From: Billgrantia sulfidoxydans
GTDB lineage: Bacteria; Pseudomonadota; Gammaproteobacteria; Pseudomonadales; Halomonadaceae
Length of the DNA stretch: 64,000 nucleotides
NCBI RefSeq assembly: GCF_017868775.1
Contig: NZ_CP053381.1
Span: 4,216,001-4,280,000, forward strand
Direction: 5' to 3'
The translations under genes and the position numbers were made by a program. Under the pieces are notes generated by a model. The model did no database searches and was not told the origin of the DNA. It was given only the letters and a program-made list of their open reading frames with translations. How positions within the stretch are numbered: position 1 is the first letter of the stretch; each line of letters opens with the position of its first letter. This document shows, one piece after another, positions 1 through 9,131 of the stretch.

Positions 1-456
1 GTTGCGCTGCTGGATCATCGACGCCAGGGTGGTCGACTTGCCGGTACCGGTGCCGCCCACCACGAACACCAGCCCACGCTTGAGATTGGCCAGCTCGCCC
101 AGCTGCGGCGGCAGCGAGAGCTCTTCGAGATGGGGGATCTCGTAGGCGATGCGACGGATGACCATGGCCCACTGGTTGCGCTGCTGGAAGGCGCTGACAC
201 GAAAGCGCCCCCGCCCGCTGAGGCTGAGCGCGAAGTTGGCTTCGCGCTCCTGCGCAAAGCGCTCCCTGAGCCCTTCAGGCACCGCGGTGTTGACCAGCTC
301 GCGCACCTGTTCCACCGAGAGCCGCTGGTCGCCCAGCGCGGTGAGCTTGCCGGCGGTCTTGATGGTGGGCGGCGCCTGCACCGAGATCAGCAGGTCCGAG
401 GCCTCCTGGCGGGCCATGATGTCGAGCAGCTGCTCCAACCATTCCTGTGCTTTCAT
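1..456 (-). CDS. pilU: Type IV pilus retraction ATPase PilU (partial, N-terminal part)
   Basis: N-terminal 152 codons of a PilT/PilU family ATPase; the C-terminal part runs off the left edge of the window. The ATG at 456 begins MKAQEWLEQLLDIM, and a Walker A motif GGTGTGKSTT lies at the window edge. PilU is the accessory retraction motor of type IV pili and acts at the cytoplasmic face of the inner membrane together with PilT. It follows pilT by about 30 bp on the same strand, the standard pilTU pair. The assignment as PilU rather than a second PilT rests on the PilU-like N-terminus and on its position downstream of pilT. Confidence 0.93.
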   Translation of the reverse strand, partial: MKAQEWLEQLLDIMARQEASDLLISVQAPPTIKTAGKLTALGDQRLSVEQVRELVNTAVPEGLRERFAQEREANFALSLSGRGRFRVSAFQQRNQWAMVIRRIAYEIPHLEELSLPPQLGELANLKRGLVFVVGGTGTGKSTTLASMIQQRN

Positions 457-487
457 CTCCCTGCTCCCATGTCGGATAGCTTGGCGC

Positions 488-1522
488 TCAGCCGGTCAGC
501 ACGCTCTTGGCACGCGCCTGCGCCTCGTCGCGATTGATGACGTTTTCGGCCACCAGCTTGGCCAGGGCGGCGTCGAGGGTCTGCATCCCCAGGTTGCCGC
601 CGGTCTGGATGGCCGAGTAGATCTGCGCCACCTTGTCCTCGCGGATCAGGTTGCGCACCGCCGCGTTGGCGACGAGGATTTCGTGGGCCGCCACCCGCCC
701 CCCGCTGCGGCGCTTGAGCAGGGTCTGGGAGATCACCGCCTGCAGCGACTCCGACAGCATCGAGCGCACCATGGCCTTCTCCTCGCCGGGGAAGACGTCG
801 ATGATCCGGTCGATGGTCTTGGCCGCCGAGGTGGTATGCAGGGTACCGAACACCAGGTGGCCGGTCTCGGCGGCGGTGAGCGCCAGGCGGATGGTCTCGA
901 GGTCGCGCAGCTCGCCGACCAGGATCACGTCGGGGTCTTCGCGCAGTGCGCTGCGCAGCGCCTGGGCGAAGCCGTGCGTGTCACGGTGCACCTCGCGCTG
1001 GTTGATCAGGCAGCGCTTGCTGCGGTGGACGAATTCCACCGGGTCCTCGATGGTGAGGATATGGTCGTAACGGTGATCGTTGATATAGTCGATCATCGCG
1101 GCCAGGGTCGTGCTCTTGCCCGACCCGGTGGGGCCGGTGACCAGCACCAGCCCGCGCGGCAGCAGCGCCAGGCGGCGGAAGACCTCGCCCAGACCCAGGT
1201 CCTCCATGCTCAGCACCTCGCTGGGAATGGTGCGAAACACCGCACCGGCACCGCGGGCCTGGTTGAAGGCGTTGACGCGGAAGCGAGCCACCCCGGGGAC
1301 CTCGAAGGAGAAGTCGGTCTCGAAGAACTCTTCGTAGTCACGGCGCTGGCGGTCGCCCATGATGTCGTAGATCAGCTTGCGGACTTCGCGGTCTTCCATG
1401 GCCGGCACGTTGAGGCGACGAATGTCGCCATCGACCCGAATCATCGGCGGCAGACCGGCCGACAGATGCAGGTCGGAGGCGTTCTGCTTTGCCGAGAACG
1501 CCAGCAGTTCGGTAATATCCAT
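488..1522 (-). CDS. pilT: Type IV pilus twitching motility ATPase PilT
   Basis: 344-residue hexameric ATPase that powers pilus retraction for twitching. Start chosen at ATG 1522 (MDITELLAFSAKQ), which gives the usual PilT length and has an upstream GGGGAAA ribosome site; the frame is open 23 codons further upstream. Walker A GPTGSGKST is at residues 130-138, with the conserved Asp box and Walker B regions following. First gene of pilT-pilU, divergent from the PLP-binding protein gene, an arrangement shared with Pseudomonas. Confidence 0.96.
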   Translation of the reverse strand: MDITELLAFSAKQNASDLHLSAGLPPMIRVDGDIRRLNVPAMEDREVRKLIYDIMGDRQRRDYEEFFETDFSFEVPGVARFRVNAFNQARGAGAVFRTIPSEVLSMEDLGLGEVFRRLALLPRGLVLVTGPTGSGKSTTLAAMIDYINDHRYDHILTIEDPVEFVHRSKRCLINQREVHRDTHGFAQALRSALREDPDVILVGELRDLETIRLALTAAETGHLVFGTLHTTSAAKTIDRIIDVFPGEEKAMVRSMLSESLQAVISQTLLKRRSGGRVAAHEILVANAAVRNLIREDKVAQIYSAIQTGGNLGMQTLDAALAKLVAENVINRDEAQARAKSVLTG

Positions 1523-1600
1523 GCGTTTCCCCAGCTCCCCGGTTAAGGTTCCTGCGAGTATGACAGACCTTGTGGACATGATGGACTTCATGTGGATGAG

Positions 1601-2311
1601 ATGACGGATAGCATGCTTTGCGAGTCGCTGGCCAGTGCCCGCCGGCGTCTGACCGAGGCCCTGGTGTCGGCCGGACGCCCGACCGACGCAGCCAGGCTGC
1701 TGGCAGTCAGCAAGACCAAGCCGGCCGGCATGATCCGCGAGGCCTGGTCACTGGGCCAGCGGGAGTTCGGTGAGAACTACGTGCAGGAGGCGCTGGAGAA
1801 GCAGGCCGAGCTGGCCGACCTGGGCGATATCGTCTGGCATTTCATCGGCCCGCTGCAGGCCAACAAGACGCGTGCCGTGGCCGAGCACTTCGACTGGGTC
1901 CACAGCCTCGACCGCGAGAAGGTCGCTCGACGGCTGAACGACCAGCGCCCCGAGGAGTTGGGGCCGCTCCAGGTGTGCCTGCAGGTCAACGTCAGCGGCG
2001 AGGCCAGCAAGTCGGGGGTCGCTCCCGGCGAGCTGGAGGCACTGGCGGAAGCGGTGCTCTCGATGCCGCGCCTGCGCCTGCGCGGACTGATGGCCATTCC
2101 GGCCCCGGCCCGGGACATCGCGAGCCAGCGCGAGCCCCTGGCGCGTTTGCGTCAGGCCCTGGAAGCGCTGCGCCGACGCTTCCCCGAGGCACCGCTGGAT
2201 ACCCTGTCGATGGGCATGAGCGACGACCTGGAAGCCGCCGTGCTCGAGGGGGCCACCCTGGTACGGCTGGGCACGGCCATCTTCGGTACACGAGACACCT
2301 CGCGTCGCTAG
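1601..2311 (+). CDS. yggS: Pyridoxal phosphate homeostasis protein (YggS/PLPBP family)
   Basis: 236-residue single-domain TIM-barrel protein that binds PLP through a Schiff base and buffers vitamin B6 and amino-acid pools without known catalysis. The motif LLAVSKTKPA contains the PLP lysine (about Lys38), and the C-terminal SMGMSDDLEAAVLEG phosphate-binding segment is intact. An in-frame GTG at 1592 is an alternative start. First gene of a yggS-proC-yggT-metX-metW run, whose linkage to proline synthesis is conserved in gammaproteobacteria. Confidence 0.93.
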   Translation: MTDSMLCESLASARRRLTEALVSAGRPTDAARLLAVSKTKPAGMIREAWSLGQREFGENYVQEALEKQAELADLGDIVWHFIGPLQANKTRAVAEHFDWVHSLDREKVARRLNDQRPEELGPLQVCLQVNVSGEASKSGVAPGELEALAEAVLSMPRLRLRGLMAIPAPARDIASQREPLARLRQALEALRRRFPEAPLDTLSMGMSDDLEAAVLEGATLVRLGTAIFGTRDTSRR

Positions 2312-2370
2312 GCGGCGTATCCGCATCGGCCGCGAGCCGATCGCGCAATGACACAGAAGGACAAGATGCA

Positions 2371-3195
2371 ATGGCCAGCAGAGTCACTTTCATCGGCGCC
2401 GGCAACATGGCCGGCGCCATCATCGGCGGGATGATCGACAATGGCCATCCGGCCGCCGCCATCACCGCCACCTCGCCGAGCGATGAGATCCTGGCGCCGC
2501 TGCGCGAACGTTTCGGCATCCGTACCGAGACCGACAACGCCGCGGCGGTACGCGATGCCGACATCGTGGTGCTGGCGGTCAAGCCGCAGATCATGCGCGA
2601 TGTCTGCGAGGGGCTACGCGAGACCTTGCAGCGCCAGCGCCCGCTGGTCATCTCGGTAGCCGCCGGTCTCACGGCCGAATCGCTGCAGGCCTGGATGGGC
2701 GGCGGCCTGCCGCTGGTGCGCTGCATGCCCAACACGCCCTCGCTGGTCGGTGCCGGCGCCGCTGGCCTGTTCGCCACGCCCGAGGTCGGCGCCGAGCAGC
2801 GCGACCAGGCGACCACCCTGCTCGAGGCCGTGGGCCTGGCCGAATGGGTGGAGAAGGAGGAGCAGCTGGACGCGGTGACCGCGGTATCGGGCAGCGCCCC
2901 GGCCTATTTCTTCCTGATGTTCGAGGCCATGGAAGAGGCCGGCGTCAAGCTCGGCCTGCCGGCCGAGACGGCGCGCCGCCTGGCGATACAGACCGCCCTG
3001 GGTGCCGCACGCATGGCGCAGGGCAGCGAGTTCACCCCGGACCGCCTCAAGCGCAACGTGATGTCACCCGGCGGCACCACGGAGCGGGCCATCGAGCACC
3101 TCGAGCAGGCCGGCCTGCGCCGGATCATGGCCGAGGCCATGGAGGCCTGCGCCGCCCGCGCCCGCGAGATGGCCGAGGAACTCGGCAAGCGCTAG
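2371..3195 (+). CDS. proC: Pyrroline-5-carboxylate reductase
   Basis: 274 residues; reduces L-delta1-pyrroline-5-carboxylate to L-proline with NAD(P)H in the cytosol. The N-terminal Rossmann motif is FIGAGNMAGAI (residues 7-17). The family signature near the C-terminus includes VSGSAPAYFF and the segment VMSPGGTTERAIEHLEQAG. ATG 2371 is preceded by AAGGACAAG. Lies 59 bp after yggS and 58 bp before yggT, consistent with one operon. Confidence 0.96.
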   Translation: MASRVTFIGAGNMAGAIIGGMIDNGHPAAAITATSPSDEILAPLRERFGIRTETDNAAAVRDADIVVLAVKPQIMRDVCEGLRETLQRQRPLVISVAAGLTAESLQAWMGGGLPLVRCMPNTPSLVGAGAAGLFATPEVGAEQRDQATTLLEAVGLAEWVEKEEQLDAVTAVSGSAPAYFFLMFEAMEEAGVKLGLPAETARRLAIQTALGAARMAQGSEFTPDRLKRNVMSPGGTTERAIEHLEQAGLRRIMAEAMEACAARAREMAEELGKR

Positions 3196-3253
3196 CCTTT
3201 CTGGCCGTTCGCGGTTACGCGGGCGGCCGTCTCGACGATAGGGAGGAGCCCAT

Positions 3254-3844
3254 ATGGGCCAACTGGGAAATGCCGGCCTGCTGCTGGTCAACACCCTGAT
3301 CAACATCTACCTGTTCCTGATGATGCTGCGTTTCCTGCTGCAGGCGTCCCAGGCCGACTACTACAACCCCATCAGCCAGTCGGTGGTCAAGATCACCCAG
3401 CCGGTGGTGCGGCCCTTCCAGGGCTTCCTCGGCCCGGTGTTGGGGCGCTTCGACATGGCGACCCTGGCCGCCGCCTTCGTGCTCAAGGCGGTCAGCATCG
3501 TGGCGATCCTGCAGATTGCCGGTTTCGGCATGCCGCCGCTCACCCAGGTCGCGATCGGCGCCGTGGCGGCGATCGCCAATGCCATCCTCAAGATTTACTT
3601 CTTCGCCCTGATCGTGATGATCATCCTGAGCTGGGTCGCCCCCAACGCCAGCCACCCCGGGGCGCTGCTGGTCATGCAGCTGGTGGAGCCGATCATGGCG
3701 CCGGTGCGCCGGGTCATCCCGCCGCTGGGCATGATCGACCTGTCGCCGATCGTGGTCTTCATCGCCATCAGCCTCATCGATGGTATCGTGGTCGGCGCAC
3801 TGACCCGTGCCGCCGGCATCGCCGGCGCCCTGGTGGGCCTGTGA
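3254..3844 (+). CDS. yggT: YggT family integral membrane protein
   Basis: 196 residues with two YGGT repeats, each giving two hydrophobic helices (about residues 5-30 and 65-90, then 100-125 and 155-190). The first repeat carries [15 protein letters not shown], the second [20 protein letters not shown]. The family is linked to osmotic-shock tolerance and to membrane organisation, but its biochemical role is unsettled. A strong GGGAGGAG ribosome site precedes ATG 3254. Conserved neighbour of proC. Confidence 0.92.
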   Translation: MGQLGNAGLLLVNTLINIYLFLMMLRFLLQASQADYYNPISQSVVKITQPVVRPFQGFLGPVLGRFDMATLAAAFVLKAVSIVAILQIAGFGMPPLTQVAIGAVAAIANAILKIYFFALIVMIILSWVAPNASHPGALLVMQLVEPIMAPVRRVIPPLGMIDLSPIVVFIAISLIDGIVVGALTRAAGIAGALVGL

Positions 3845-3890
3845 CCCCATCGCCGTGAAGAGGGCCCAACGACAGGACATGGAACGACAC

Positions 3891-5048
3891 ATGCCCGAGT
3901 TTCCCGACGACTCGGTCGGCCTGGTGACGCCGCAGACGGCGCACTTCGACGACCCCCTGGCGCTGGCCTGCGGCAGGACGCTGCCGGCCTATGATCTGGT
4001 CTACGAGACCTACGGCACGCTCAATGCCGCACGTTCCAATGCGGTGCTGATCTGCCATGCCCTCTCGGGACATCACCATGCCGCCGGCTACCACGGCACC
4101 GACGAGCGCAAACCGGGGTGGTGGGATGCCCATATCGGACCGGGCAAGTCGATCGATACCAATCGTTTCTTCGTGGTCTCGCTGAACAACCTCGGCGGCT
4201 GCCACGGCAGCACCGGCCCGATCAGCCTGAATCCCGCCACGGGGCGCCAATGGGGCCCCGACTTCCCCATGGTCACGGTGAGCGACTGGGTGCACAGCCA
4301 GGCGCGCCTAGCCGACCGCCTGGGCATCGAGCGCTTCGCCGCGGTGATCGGCGGCAGCCTCGGCGGCATGCAGGCGCTGCAGTGGAGCCTGACCTACCCC
4401 GAGCGGGTGGCCAACGCCGTGATCATCGCCGCCACGCCCAAGCTCTCGGCCCAGAACATTGCCTTCAACGAGGTGGCGCGCCAGGCGATCCGCTCCGATC
4501 CGGATTTCCACGACGGCTGGTACGCCGAGCACGCCACGGCGCCGCGACGCGGCCTCAAACTGGCGCGCATGGTGGGGCACATCACCTACCTGTCCGAAGA
4601 CGCCATGGGCAGCAAGTTCGGCCGCGACCTGCGCAGCGAGGACCTGAACTTCGGCTATGACGTCGAGTTCCAGGTCGAGTCCTACCTGCGCTACCAGGGC
4701 GACACCTTCTCCACCGCCTTCGACGCCAACACCTACCTGCTGATGACCAAGGCGCTGGACTACTTCGATCCGGCGGCCGAGCACGGCGGCGTGCTCGCCG
4801 ACGCCGTCGCGCCCAGCCGGTGCCCCTTCCTGGTGGTGAGCTTCACCAGCGACTGGCGCTTCCCGCCATCGCGCTCGCGCGAGCTGGCCAATGCCCTGAC
4901 CCGCGCCGGCAAGCCGGTGAGCTACGTCAACATCGACTCGCCCCACGGCCACGACGCCTTCCTGCTACCGGAGCCGCGCTACCAGGCGGTCTTCGCCGCC
5001 TTCATGTGCCGTGTTGCCGGCGAACTGGGCCTGGAGGAGACCGCATGA
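3891..5048 (+). CDS. metX: Homoserine O-acyltransferase MetX
   Basis: 385-residue alpha/beta hydrolase-fold enzyme that acylates homoserine, the first committed step of methionine synthesis. The nucleophile elbow reads [10 protein letters not shown], and the catalytic His lies in [10 protein letters not shown] near the C-terminus. Start set at ATG 3891 because [15 protein letters not shown] matches the family N-terminus; ATG 3879 is in frame. Enzymes of this subgroup next to metW in Pseudomonas-like bacteria often prefer succinyl-CoA over acetyl-CoA, so the acyl donor is uncertain. Overlaps metW by the ATGA quadruplet. Confidence 0.93.
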   Translation: MPEFPDDSVGLVTPQTAHFDDPLALACGRTLPAYDLVYETYGTLNAARSNAVLICHALSGHHHAAGYHGTDERKPGWWDAHIGPGKSIDTNRFFVVSLNNLGGCHGSTGPISLNPATGRQWGPDFPMVTVSDWVHSQARLADRLGIERFAAVIGGSLGGMQALQWSLTYPERVANAVIIAATPKLSAQNIAFNEVARQAIRSDPDFHDGWYAEHATAPRRGLKLARMVGHITYLSEDAMGSKFGRDLRSEDLNFGYDVEFQVESYLRYQGDTFSTAFDANTYLLMTKALDYFDPAAEHGGVLADAVAPSRCPFLVVSFTSDWRFPPSRSRELANALTRAGKPVSYVNIDSPHGHDAFLLPEPRYQAVFAAFMCRVAGELGLEETA

Positions 5049-5650
5049 TGCGCGCCGACCTGGAGCTGATCCATCGCTGGGTACCCGAGGGCGCCCACAT
5101 TCTCGACCTGGCCTGCGGCGATGGCACCTTGCTCGAAGCCTTGGCGCGGGACAAGCGGGTGACGGGCTACGGCCTGGAGATCGACCCCGAGGGCATCACG
5201 GCGTGTATCGCCAAGGGCGTGAGCGTACTCGAACAGAACCTCGACGAGGGCCTGGTCAACTTCGAGGACGACACCTACGACCTGGTGGTCATGACCCAGG
5301 CGCTGCAGGCACTGCGCCGGCCCGACCGCATGCTCGACGAGATGCTGCGCGTCGCCCGCGAGTGCATCATCACCTTCCCCAACTTCGCCTACTGGCGGCA
5401 CCGGGTGCACCTCGGCATACGCGGCTACATGCCGGTCTCCAAGTCGCTGCCGCATGCCTGGTACGATACCCCCAACATTCATCTGTCGACCTTCAACGAC
5501 TTCGAGCACCTGTGTCGTGAGAAGGGGCTGCGCATCACCGACCGGGCCGTCGGCATCGGCGATCACGAGGGACACTGGGCCACGCGCCTGTGGCCCAACC
5601 TGTTCGGCGAGATCGCCATCTTCCGCGTCGAACGCCAGAACCGCCGATAA
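5045..5650 (+). CDS. metW: Methionine biosynthesis protein MetW
   Basis: 201-residue class I SAM-dependent methyltransferase-like protein with motif [17 protein letters not shown]. MetW partners with MetX in many proteobacteria and stimulates or is required for its acyltransferase activity. ATG 5045 overlaps the metX stop (ATGA), so translational coupling is expected and supports the partnership. Length and motifs are normal for the family. Confidence 0.94.
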   Translation: MMRADLELIHRWVPEGAHILDLACGDGTLLEALARDKRVTGYGLEIDPEGITACIAKGVSVLEQNLDEGLVNFEDDTYDLVVMTQALQALRRPDRMLDEMLRVARECIITFPNFAYWRHRVHLGIRGYMPVSKSLPHAWYDTPNIHLSTFNDFEHLCREKGLRITDRAVGIGDHEGHWATRLWPNLFGEIAIFRVERQNRR

Positions 5651-5692
5651 CCGTCGGCGGCGTCGATCGACAGCGCATCCAAGGAGAGCGCC

Positions 5693-6154
5693 ATGCTGAA
5701 ACGCATCGTGTCGTCCCCCCGTTCGCTGGCCGCCGCCCTGCTGCTGGGGCTGTGGCCGCTCGCAGGCCAGGCCCAGCAGTTCGAGCAGGTCGGCGACTAC
5801 CAGATTCATTACAGCGCCGTGAGCACCAGCTTTCTGCCGGCGTCGGTGGCCGAGGCCCACGGCATCCAGCGCAGCCCGGCCATGGCGCTGCTCAACGTCA
5901 GCGTGCTCGAGGAGGTCGATGGCGAGCTGCGCCCGGTCAATGCCTCGGCCAGCGGCAGCGTGGGCGAGGTGCAGGGCAGCGAGCGGTCGCCGCTCAGCTT
6001 TCGCACTCTGCGCAGCGGCGATACGCAGTCGCAGGTCGCGGTGTTCCGCATCCGCGACGACGAGCCGATGCTCTTTACCCTCGAGGTGCGCTACGACCGT
6101 AACCGGGAGCCTGCCGAAGTGAGCTTCATCCAGCGCTTCCACATCGAGCGCTGA
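5693..6154 (+). CDS. DUF4426 periplasmic protein
   Basis: 153-residue secreted protein with a signal peptide (MLKRIVSSPRSLAAALLLGL, predicted cleavage after GQA near residue 27). The mature part is a short beta-rich domain of the DUF4426 type, whose genes sit after metW in Pseudomonas and relatives. It has no catalytic motif that I recognise. ATG 5693 has an AAGGAGAG ribosome site. Follows metW by 42 bp, so it is probably part of the same operon, but no functional link to methionine synthesis can be read from the sequence. Confidence 0.85.
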   Translation: MLKRIVSSPRSLAAALLLGLWPLAGQAQQFEQVGDYQIHYSAVSTSFLPASVAEAHGIQRSPAMALLNVSVLEEVDGELRPVNASASGSVGEVQGSERSPLSFRTLRSGDTQSQVAVFRIRDDEPMLFTLEVRYDRNREPAEVSFIQRFHIER

Positions 6155-6162
6155 GTCGCCGC

Positions 6163-6492
6163 ATGGGGCGAGCCATCGCGCACCTGGGCCAGCTCGAGGC
6201 CGCGCCCTCGCGGGGCGTGGTACTGCCCGACGGCAGGAGCGCCTTCCTCGTGCGCGTGCACGGCCGTGTCAGCGCCTTCATCAACCGCTGCCCGCACCAG
6301 CGCGTGCCGCTGAATCGACCGGAGGGGAGTTTTCTCGAGGCGGGCGGCGAGCTGATCCAGTGCGGCATGCATGGCGCGCTGTTCCTGCCGGAGAGCGGCG
6401 AGTGCGTATTCGGCCCCTGCCAGGGCCGCTTCCTGGAGCCGGTGGCGATCTCAATCGATACCGAGGGCAACATTCACCTGGCGGGTGAGTGA
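6163..6492 (+). CDS. Rieske [2Fe-2S] domain protein
   Basis: 109-residue stand-alone Rieske ferredoxin-like protein. The cluster ligands are present: Cys43-Pro-His45 and Cys67-x2-His70 (CPHQRVP and CGMHGALF). There is no membrane anchor, signal peptide or oxygenase domain, so it is probably a soluble electron carrier or a nitrite reductase small subunit-like protein of unknown partner. Starts 8 bp after the DUF4426 gene. Its 3' end overlaps the convergent sfsA by 42 bp. Confidence 0.85.
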   Translation: MGRAIAHLGQLEAAPSRGVVLPDGRSAFLVRVHGRVSAFINRCPHQRVPLNRPEGSFLEAGGELIQCGMHGALFLPESGECVFGPCQGRFLEPVAISIDTEGNIHLAGE

Positions 6493-7209
6493 CACCGGAA
6501 GCGGGGCACCCAGGGTGATCGACACGGGCCGGCCATGGCGCCAGCCGATCTCGCAACCATGAGCCACGACCTCCACCCCACGCTCGACTGCCGCTTTCAG
6601 CGTGGCCGCATAGGCGGGGTCGAGGTGCACCGCCGGCGCCACGTCGCGGATGCCGGTATGCGCGACGCAGAACAGCAGCACCGCGCGCCGGCCCTGTTCG
6701 GCCAGGGCCGCCAGCGCCAGCAGGTGCTTGCGCCCGCGCTCGCTCACCGCATCCGGGAAGTAGCCGTGACCGTCGAGTTCCTTGAGTGTCACCTGCTTGA
6801 CCTCGACGTAAGCCGTGCCGCGCCCGGCATCGTCGAGGCGAAAATCGAGCCGCGCCCCCTCGACCCCGGCCTCGCGCTTGAGGGTGGCGTAGCCGGCCAG
6901 CGGCACCACCCGCCCCGCCCGCAGCGCCTCCTCGACGATGCGGTTGGCGCGCCCGGTATGCACCGAGGCCAGCGCCACGCTGCCGTCGGGCTGGGTCAGC
7001 TCGATCAACTCCCAGGTCCAGGCCAGCTTGCGCGCCGGGTTGTCACTGGGCGCCAGCCATACGCGGCAGCCCGGCACGTTGACCGCCCGCATCGAACCGG
7101 TATTGGGGCAGTGCACCACCACCTCGCGGCCGTCCTCGAGGCGCACGTCGGCGAGGAAGCGCTTGTAGCGGCGCAGCAGCACGCCGGGGACCAGAACGGG
7201 GTAATCCAC
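6451..7209 (-). CDS. sfsA: DNA/RNA nuclease SfsA
   Basis: 252-residue SfsA family protein, originally described as a sugar-fermentation stimulation factor; the family has an OB-fold N-terminal part and a nuclease-like fold C-terminal part. Recognisable motifs are HCPNTGSM, the segment KREAGVEGARLDFRL and YVEVKQVTL (nuclease-like E-x-K). The start is a GTG at 7209 with an AGGGGG ribosome site, 8 bp after the aminotransferase stop, so the two are cotranscribed. The C-terminal 42 bp overlap the Rieske gene on the other strand. Confidence 0.93.
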   Translation of the reverse strand: MDYPVLVPGVLLRRYKRFLADVRLEDGREVVVHCPNTGSMRAVNVPGCRVWLAPSDNPARKLAWTWELIELTQPDGSVALASVHTGRANRIVEEALRAGRVVPLAGYATLKREAGVEGARLDFRLDDAGRGTAYVEVKQVTLKELDGHGYFPDAVSERGRKHLLALAALAEQGRRAVLLFCVAHTGIRDVAPAVHLDPAYAATLKAAVERGVEVVAHGCEIGWRHGRPVSITLGAPLPVSLTRQVNVALGID

Positions 7210-7217
7210 GACGCCCC

Positions 7218-8378
7218 CTATTGCCGCGCCAGGAAGCGCTCGAGTCGGCTCACCGCCTCCTCCAGGCGGGCGATGCCGGTGGTGAAGGCGATGCGCACGT
7301 GGTGCTCGCCGCCACTGACGGCGAAGTCGACCCCGGGGGTGATGGCGACGTTCTCCTCCTCCAGCAGGCGCTGGCAGAAGGCCTGGCTGTCACCCCCGTA
7401 GCGCGAGATATCGAGCCATAGGTAGAAGGCCCCCTGGGGCGGCAGCGAAGGCGCCAGGCCCAGCCGGGCGAGGCCTGCCAGCAGCGCGTCGCGGCGCCGG
7501 CCGAGTTCGCGACGGCGGCTCTCGAGGATGTCGCGGCACTCGGGGGTGAAGGCCGCCAGTGCCGCGTGCTGGGCCGGAGTGGGGGCGGCGAGGAAGACGT
7601 TCTGTGCCAGCCGGGTCAGCGGCTCCACGGCCTCCTGCGGTGCCAGCAGCCAGCCCAGGCGCCAGCCGGTCATGCCGAAATACTTGGAGAAGCTGTTGAC
7701 CACGAAGACATCGGGGCTGAGCGACGCCACCGAGAGCGGCTCGAGGTCGTAGCTGAGGCCCTGGTAGATCTCGTCCACCAGCAGATGGCCACGGCGTGCC
7801 GCCACGGTCTCGGCTACCGCCTGCAGCTGTGCCGCATCGAGCATATGCCCGGTAGGGTTGGATGGCGTGGCGAGCATCGCCAGCCGGGTCGCATCTTGCC
7901 AGTGCCGTGCAATCAGCTCGGCATCGAGCTGCCAGCCGCTCTCCAGGCCCACGGGAACGGTGTCCACCTCGGCGCCGGCCAGGGCCATGAAGTGGCGGTT
8001 GCAGGGGTAGTTGGGATCGGCCATCAGCACCCGGTCGCCGGGCCCGACCAGCAGCTGGCTCGCCAGCAGCAGCGCCCCGGAGGCCCCGGGCGTGACCAGG
8101 ATCCGTCGGGGATCGATGTCTGCATCGAAGTGCTCGCCGTAGTGCCCGGCGATCGCTTCGCGCAGCGCCGGCAGTCCCGTCGCCGGGCTGTAACGGGTGT
8201 GCCCTGCCGATAGCGCCGCCTGCCCGGCCGCCACCACCGGCGCGGGGGTGGCGAAATCGGGTTCGCCCACCTCCAGATGGATGACGTCATGGCCTGCGGC
8301 CTCGCGCGCCTGGGCGGCTTCCAGCAGGCTCATCACACGGAAGGGCGCGACGCGTTCAACGCGCGGATTCCACGACAT
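7218..8378 (-). CDS. PLP-dependent class I/II aminotransferase
   Basis: 386-residue fold-type I aminotransferase of the aspartate/aromatic/alanine aminotransferase-like group. It carries EVGEPDFATP (substrate-binding loop), SNPTGHMLD, the VDEIYQGLSYD segment and the PLP lysine in VVNSFSKYFGMTGWRLGW. Substrate cannot be fixed from sequence. The sfsA/aminotransferase/dksA neighbourhood is conserved in Pseudomonas-like genomes. Start ATG 8378. Confidence 0.9.
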   Translation of the reverse strand: MSWNPRVERVAPFRVMSLLEAAQAREAAGHDVIHLEVGEPDFATPAPVVAAGQAALSAGHTRYSPATGLPALREAIAGHYGEHFDADIDPRRILVTPGASGALLLASQLLVGPGDRVLMADPNYPCNRHFMALAGAEVDTVPVGLESGWQLDAELIARHWQDATRLAMLATPSNPTGHMLDAAQLQAVAETVAARRGHLLVDEIYQGLSYDLEPLSVASLSPDVFVVNSFSKYFGMTGWRLGWLLAPQEAVEPLTRLAQNVFLAAPTPAQHAALAAFTPECRDILESRRRELGRRRDALLAGLARLGLAPSLPPQGAFYLWLDISRYGGDSQAFCQRLLEEENVAITPGVDFAVSGGEHHVRIAFTTGIARLEEAVSRLERFLARQ

Positions 8379-8606
8379 CTAAGGCTCCTGAATAGTGATT
8401 GAACGACCGCCGGTGGGCACTTTTTCCGTTCCGACGGTCAAAAAACCATACCATCGATTCAGGTCGCTGGGAGGCCTCGGCCGATTTCGCCGGGTATTGC
8501 AAAACGCGGCGAATTCCGATAAACAAGCATGCCTTTGGCGTGAGATACCTTGCACCATGTTGCGGCGGGTATTGATCAGCAGTCACTCAAGTAATGAGGC
8601 AATCCC

Positions 8607-9044
8607 ATGCCAGTAGCAGACAAGAAAGCGGAAGCGCCCAAAAAATTCACCCCGTACGAGGCGGCACCGGGTGAAGAGTACATGAACGAGCAGCAGCTTG
8701 AGCACTTCCGACAGATCCTGCTGGGCTGGAAACAGGAACTCATGGAAGAGGTCGATCGCACGGTGCGCCATCTGCAGGAGGAGGCGAACAACTACGCCGA
8801 CCCGGCGGACCGCGCCACCCAGGAAGAGGGCTTCAGCCTGGAGCTGCGCACCCGCGATCGCGAACGCAAGTTGCTCAAGAAGATCAACGAGACGCTCGAA
8901 AAGATCGATGAGGACGACTACGGCTTCTGCGAGGCCTGCGGCGTCGAGATCGGCATTCGTCGCCTGGAGGCACGCCCCACCGCGACCCTGTGCGTCGACT
9001 GCAAGACCCTGGCCGAGCTCAAGGAAAAACAGCTCGGCGGCTGA
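8607..9044 (+). CDS. dksA: RNA polymerase-binding transcription factor DksA
   Basis: 145-residue ppGpp cofactor that enters the RNA polymerase secondary channel. The coiled-coil tip DPADRA matches the D-x2-D-x-A motif. The four-cysteine zinc finger is complete: Cys-x2-Cys in FCEACG and Cys-x2-Cys in LCVDCK. Start ATG 8607. Followed by a strong hairpin at 9073-9103, with gluQ downstream as in E. coli and Pseudomonas. Confidence 0.97.
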   Translation: MPVADKKAEAPKKFTPYEAAPGEEYMNEQQLEHFRQILLGWKQELMEEVDRTVRHLQEEANNYADPADRATQEEGFSLELRTRDRERKLLKKINETLEKIDEDDYGFCEACGVEIGIRRLEARPTATLCVDCKTLAELKEKQLGG

Positions 9045-9072
9045 TGCCGGCGTGATGCGCCTCGCAATTCAC

Positions 9073-9103
9073 CGCAACGGGCACCGCTGGGTGCCCGTTT
9101 GCG
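9073..9103 (+). terminator. Stem-loop downstream of dksA
   Basis: Perfect inverted repeat AACGGGCACC / GGTGCCCGTT with a short loop, followed by TTTGCG. It lies 29 bp after the dksA stop and 29 bp before gluQ, so it may partly terminate dksA transcription and leave some readthrough into gluQ. Confidence 0.65.
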
Positions 9104-9131
9104 TGCCAGCCACCGCCCTCAGGAGCCCGCC

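Noticed and set aside
8379..8606. Search for a regulatory RNA or terminator between the aminotransferase gene and dksA
   Set aside because: A weak GACCG/CGGTC repeat is present, but its stem is interrupted and no U-tract follows; nothing definite can be called.
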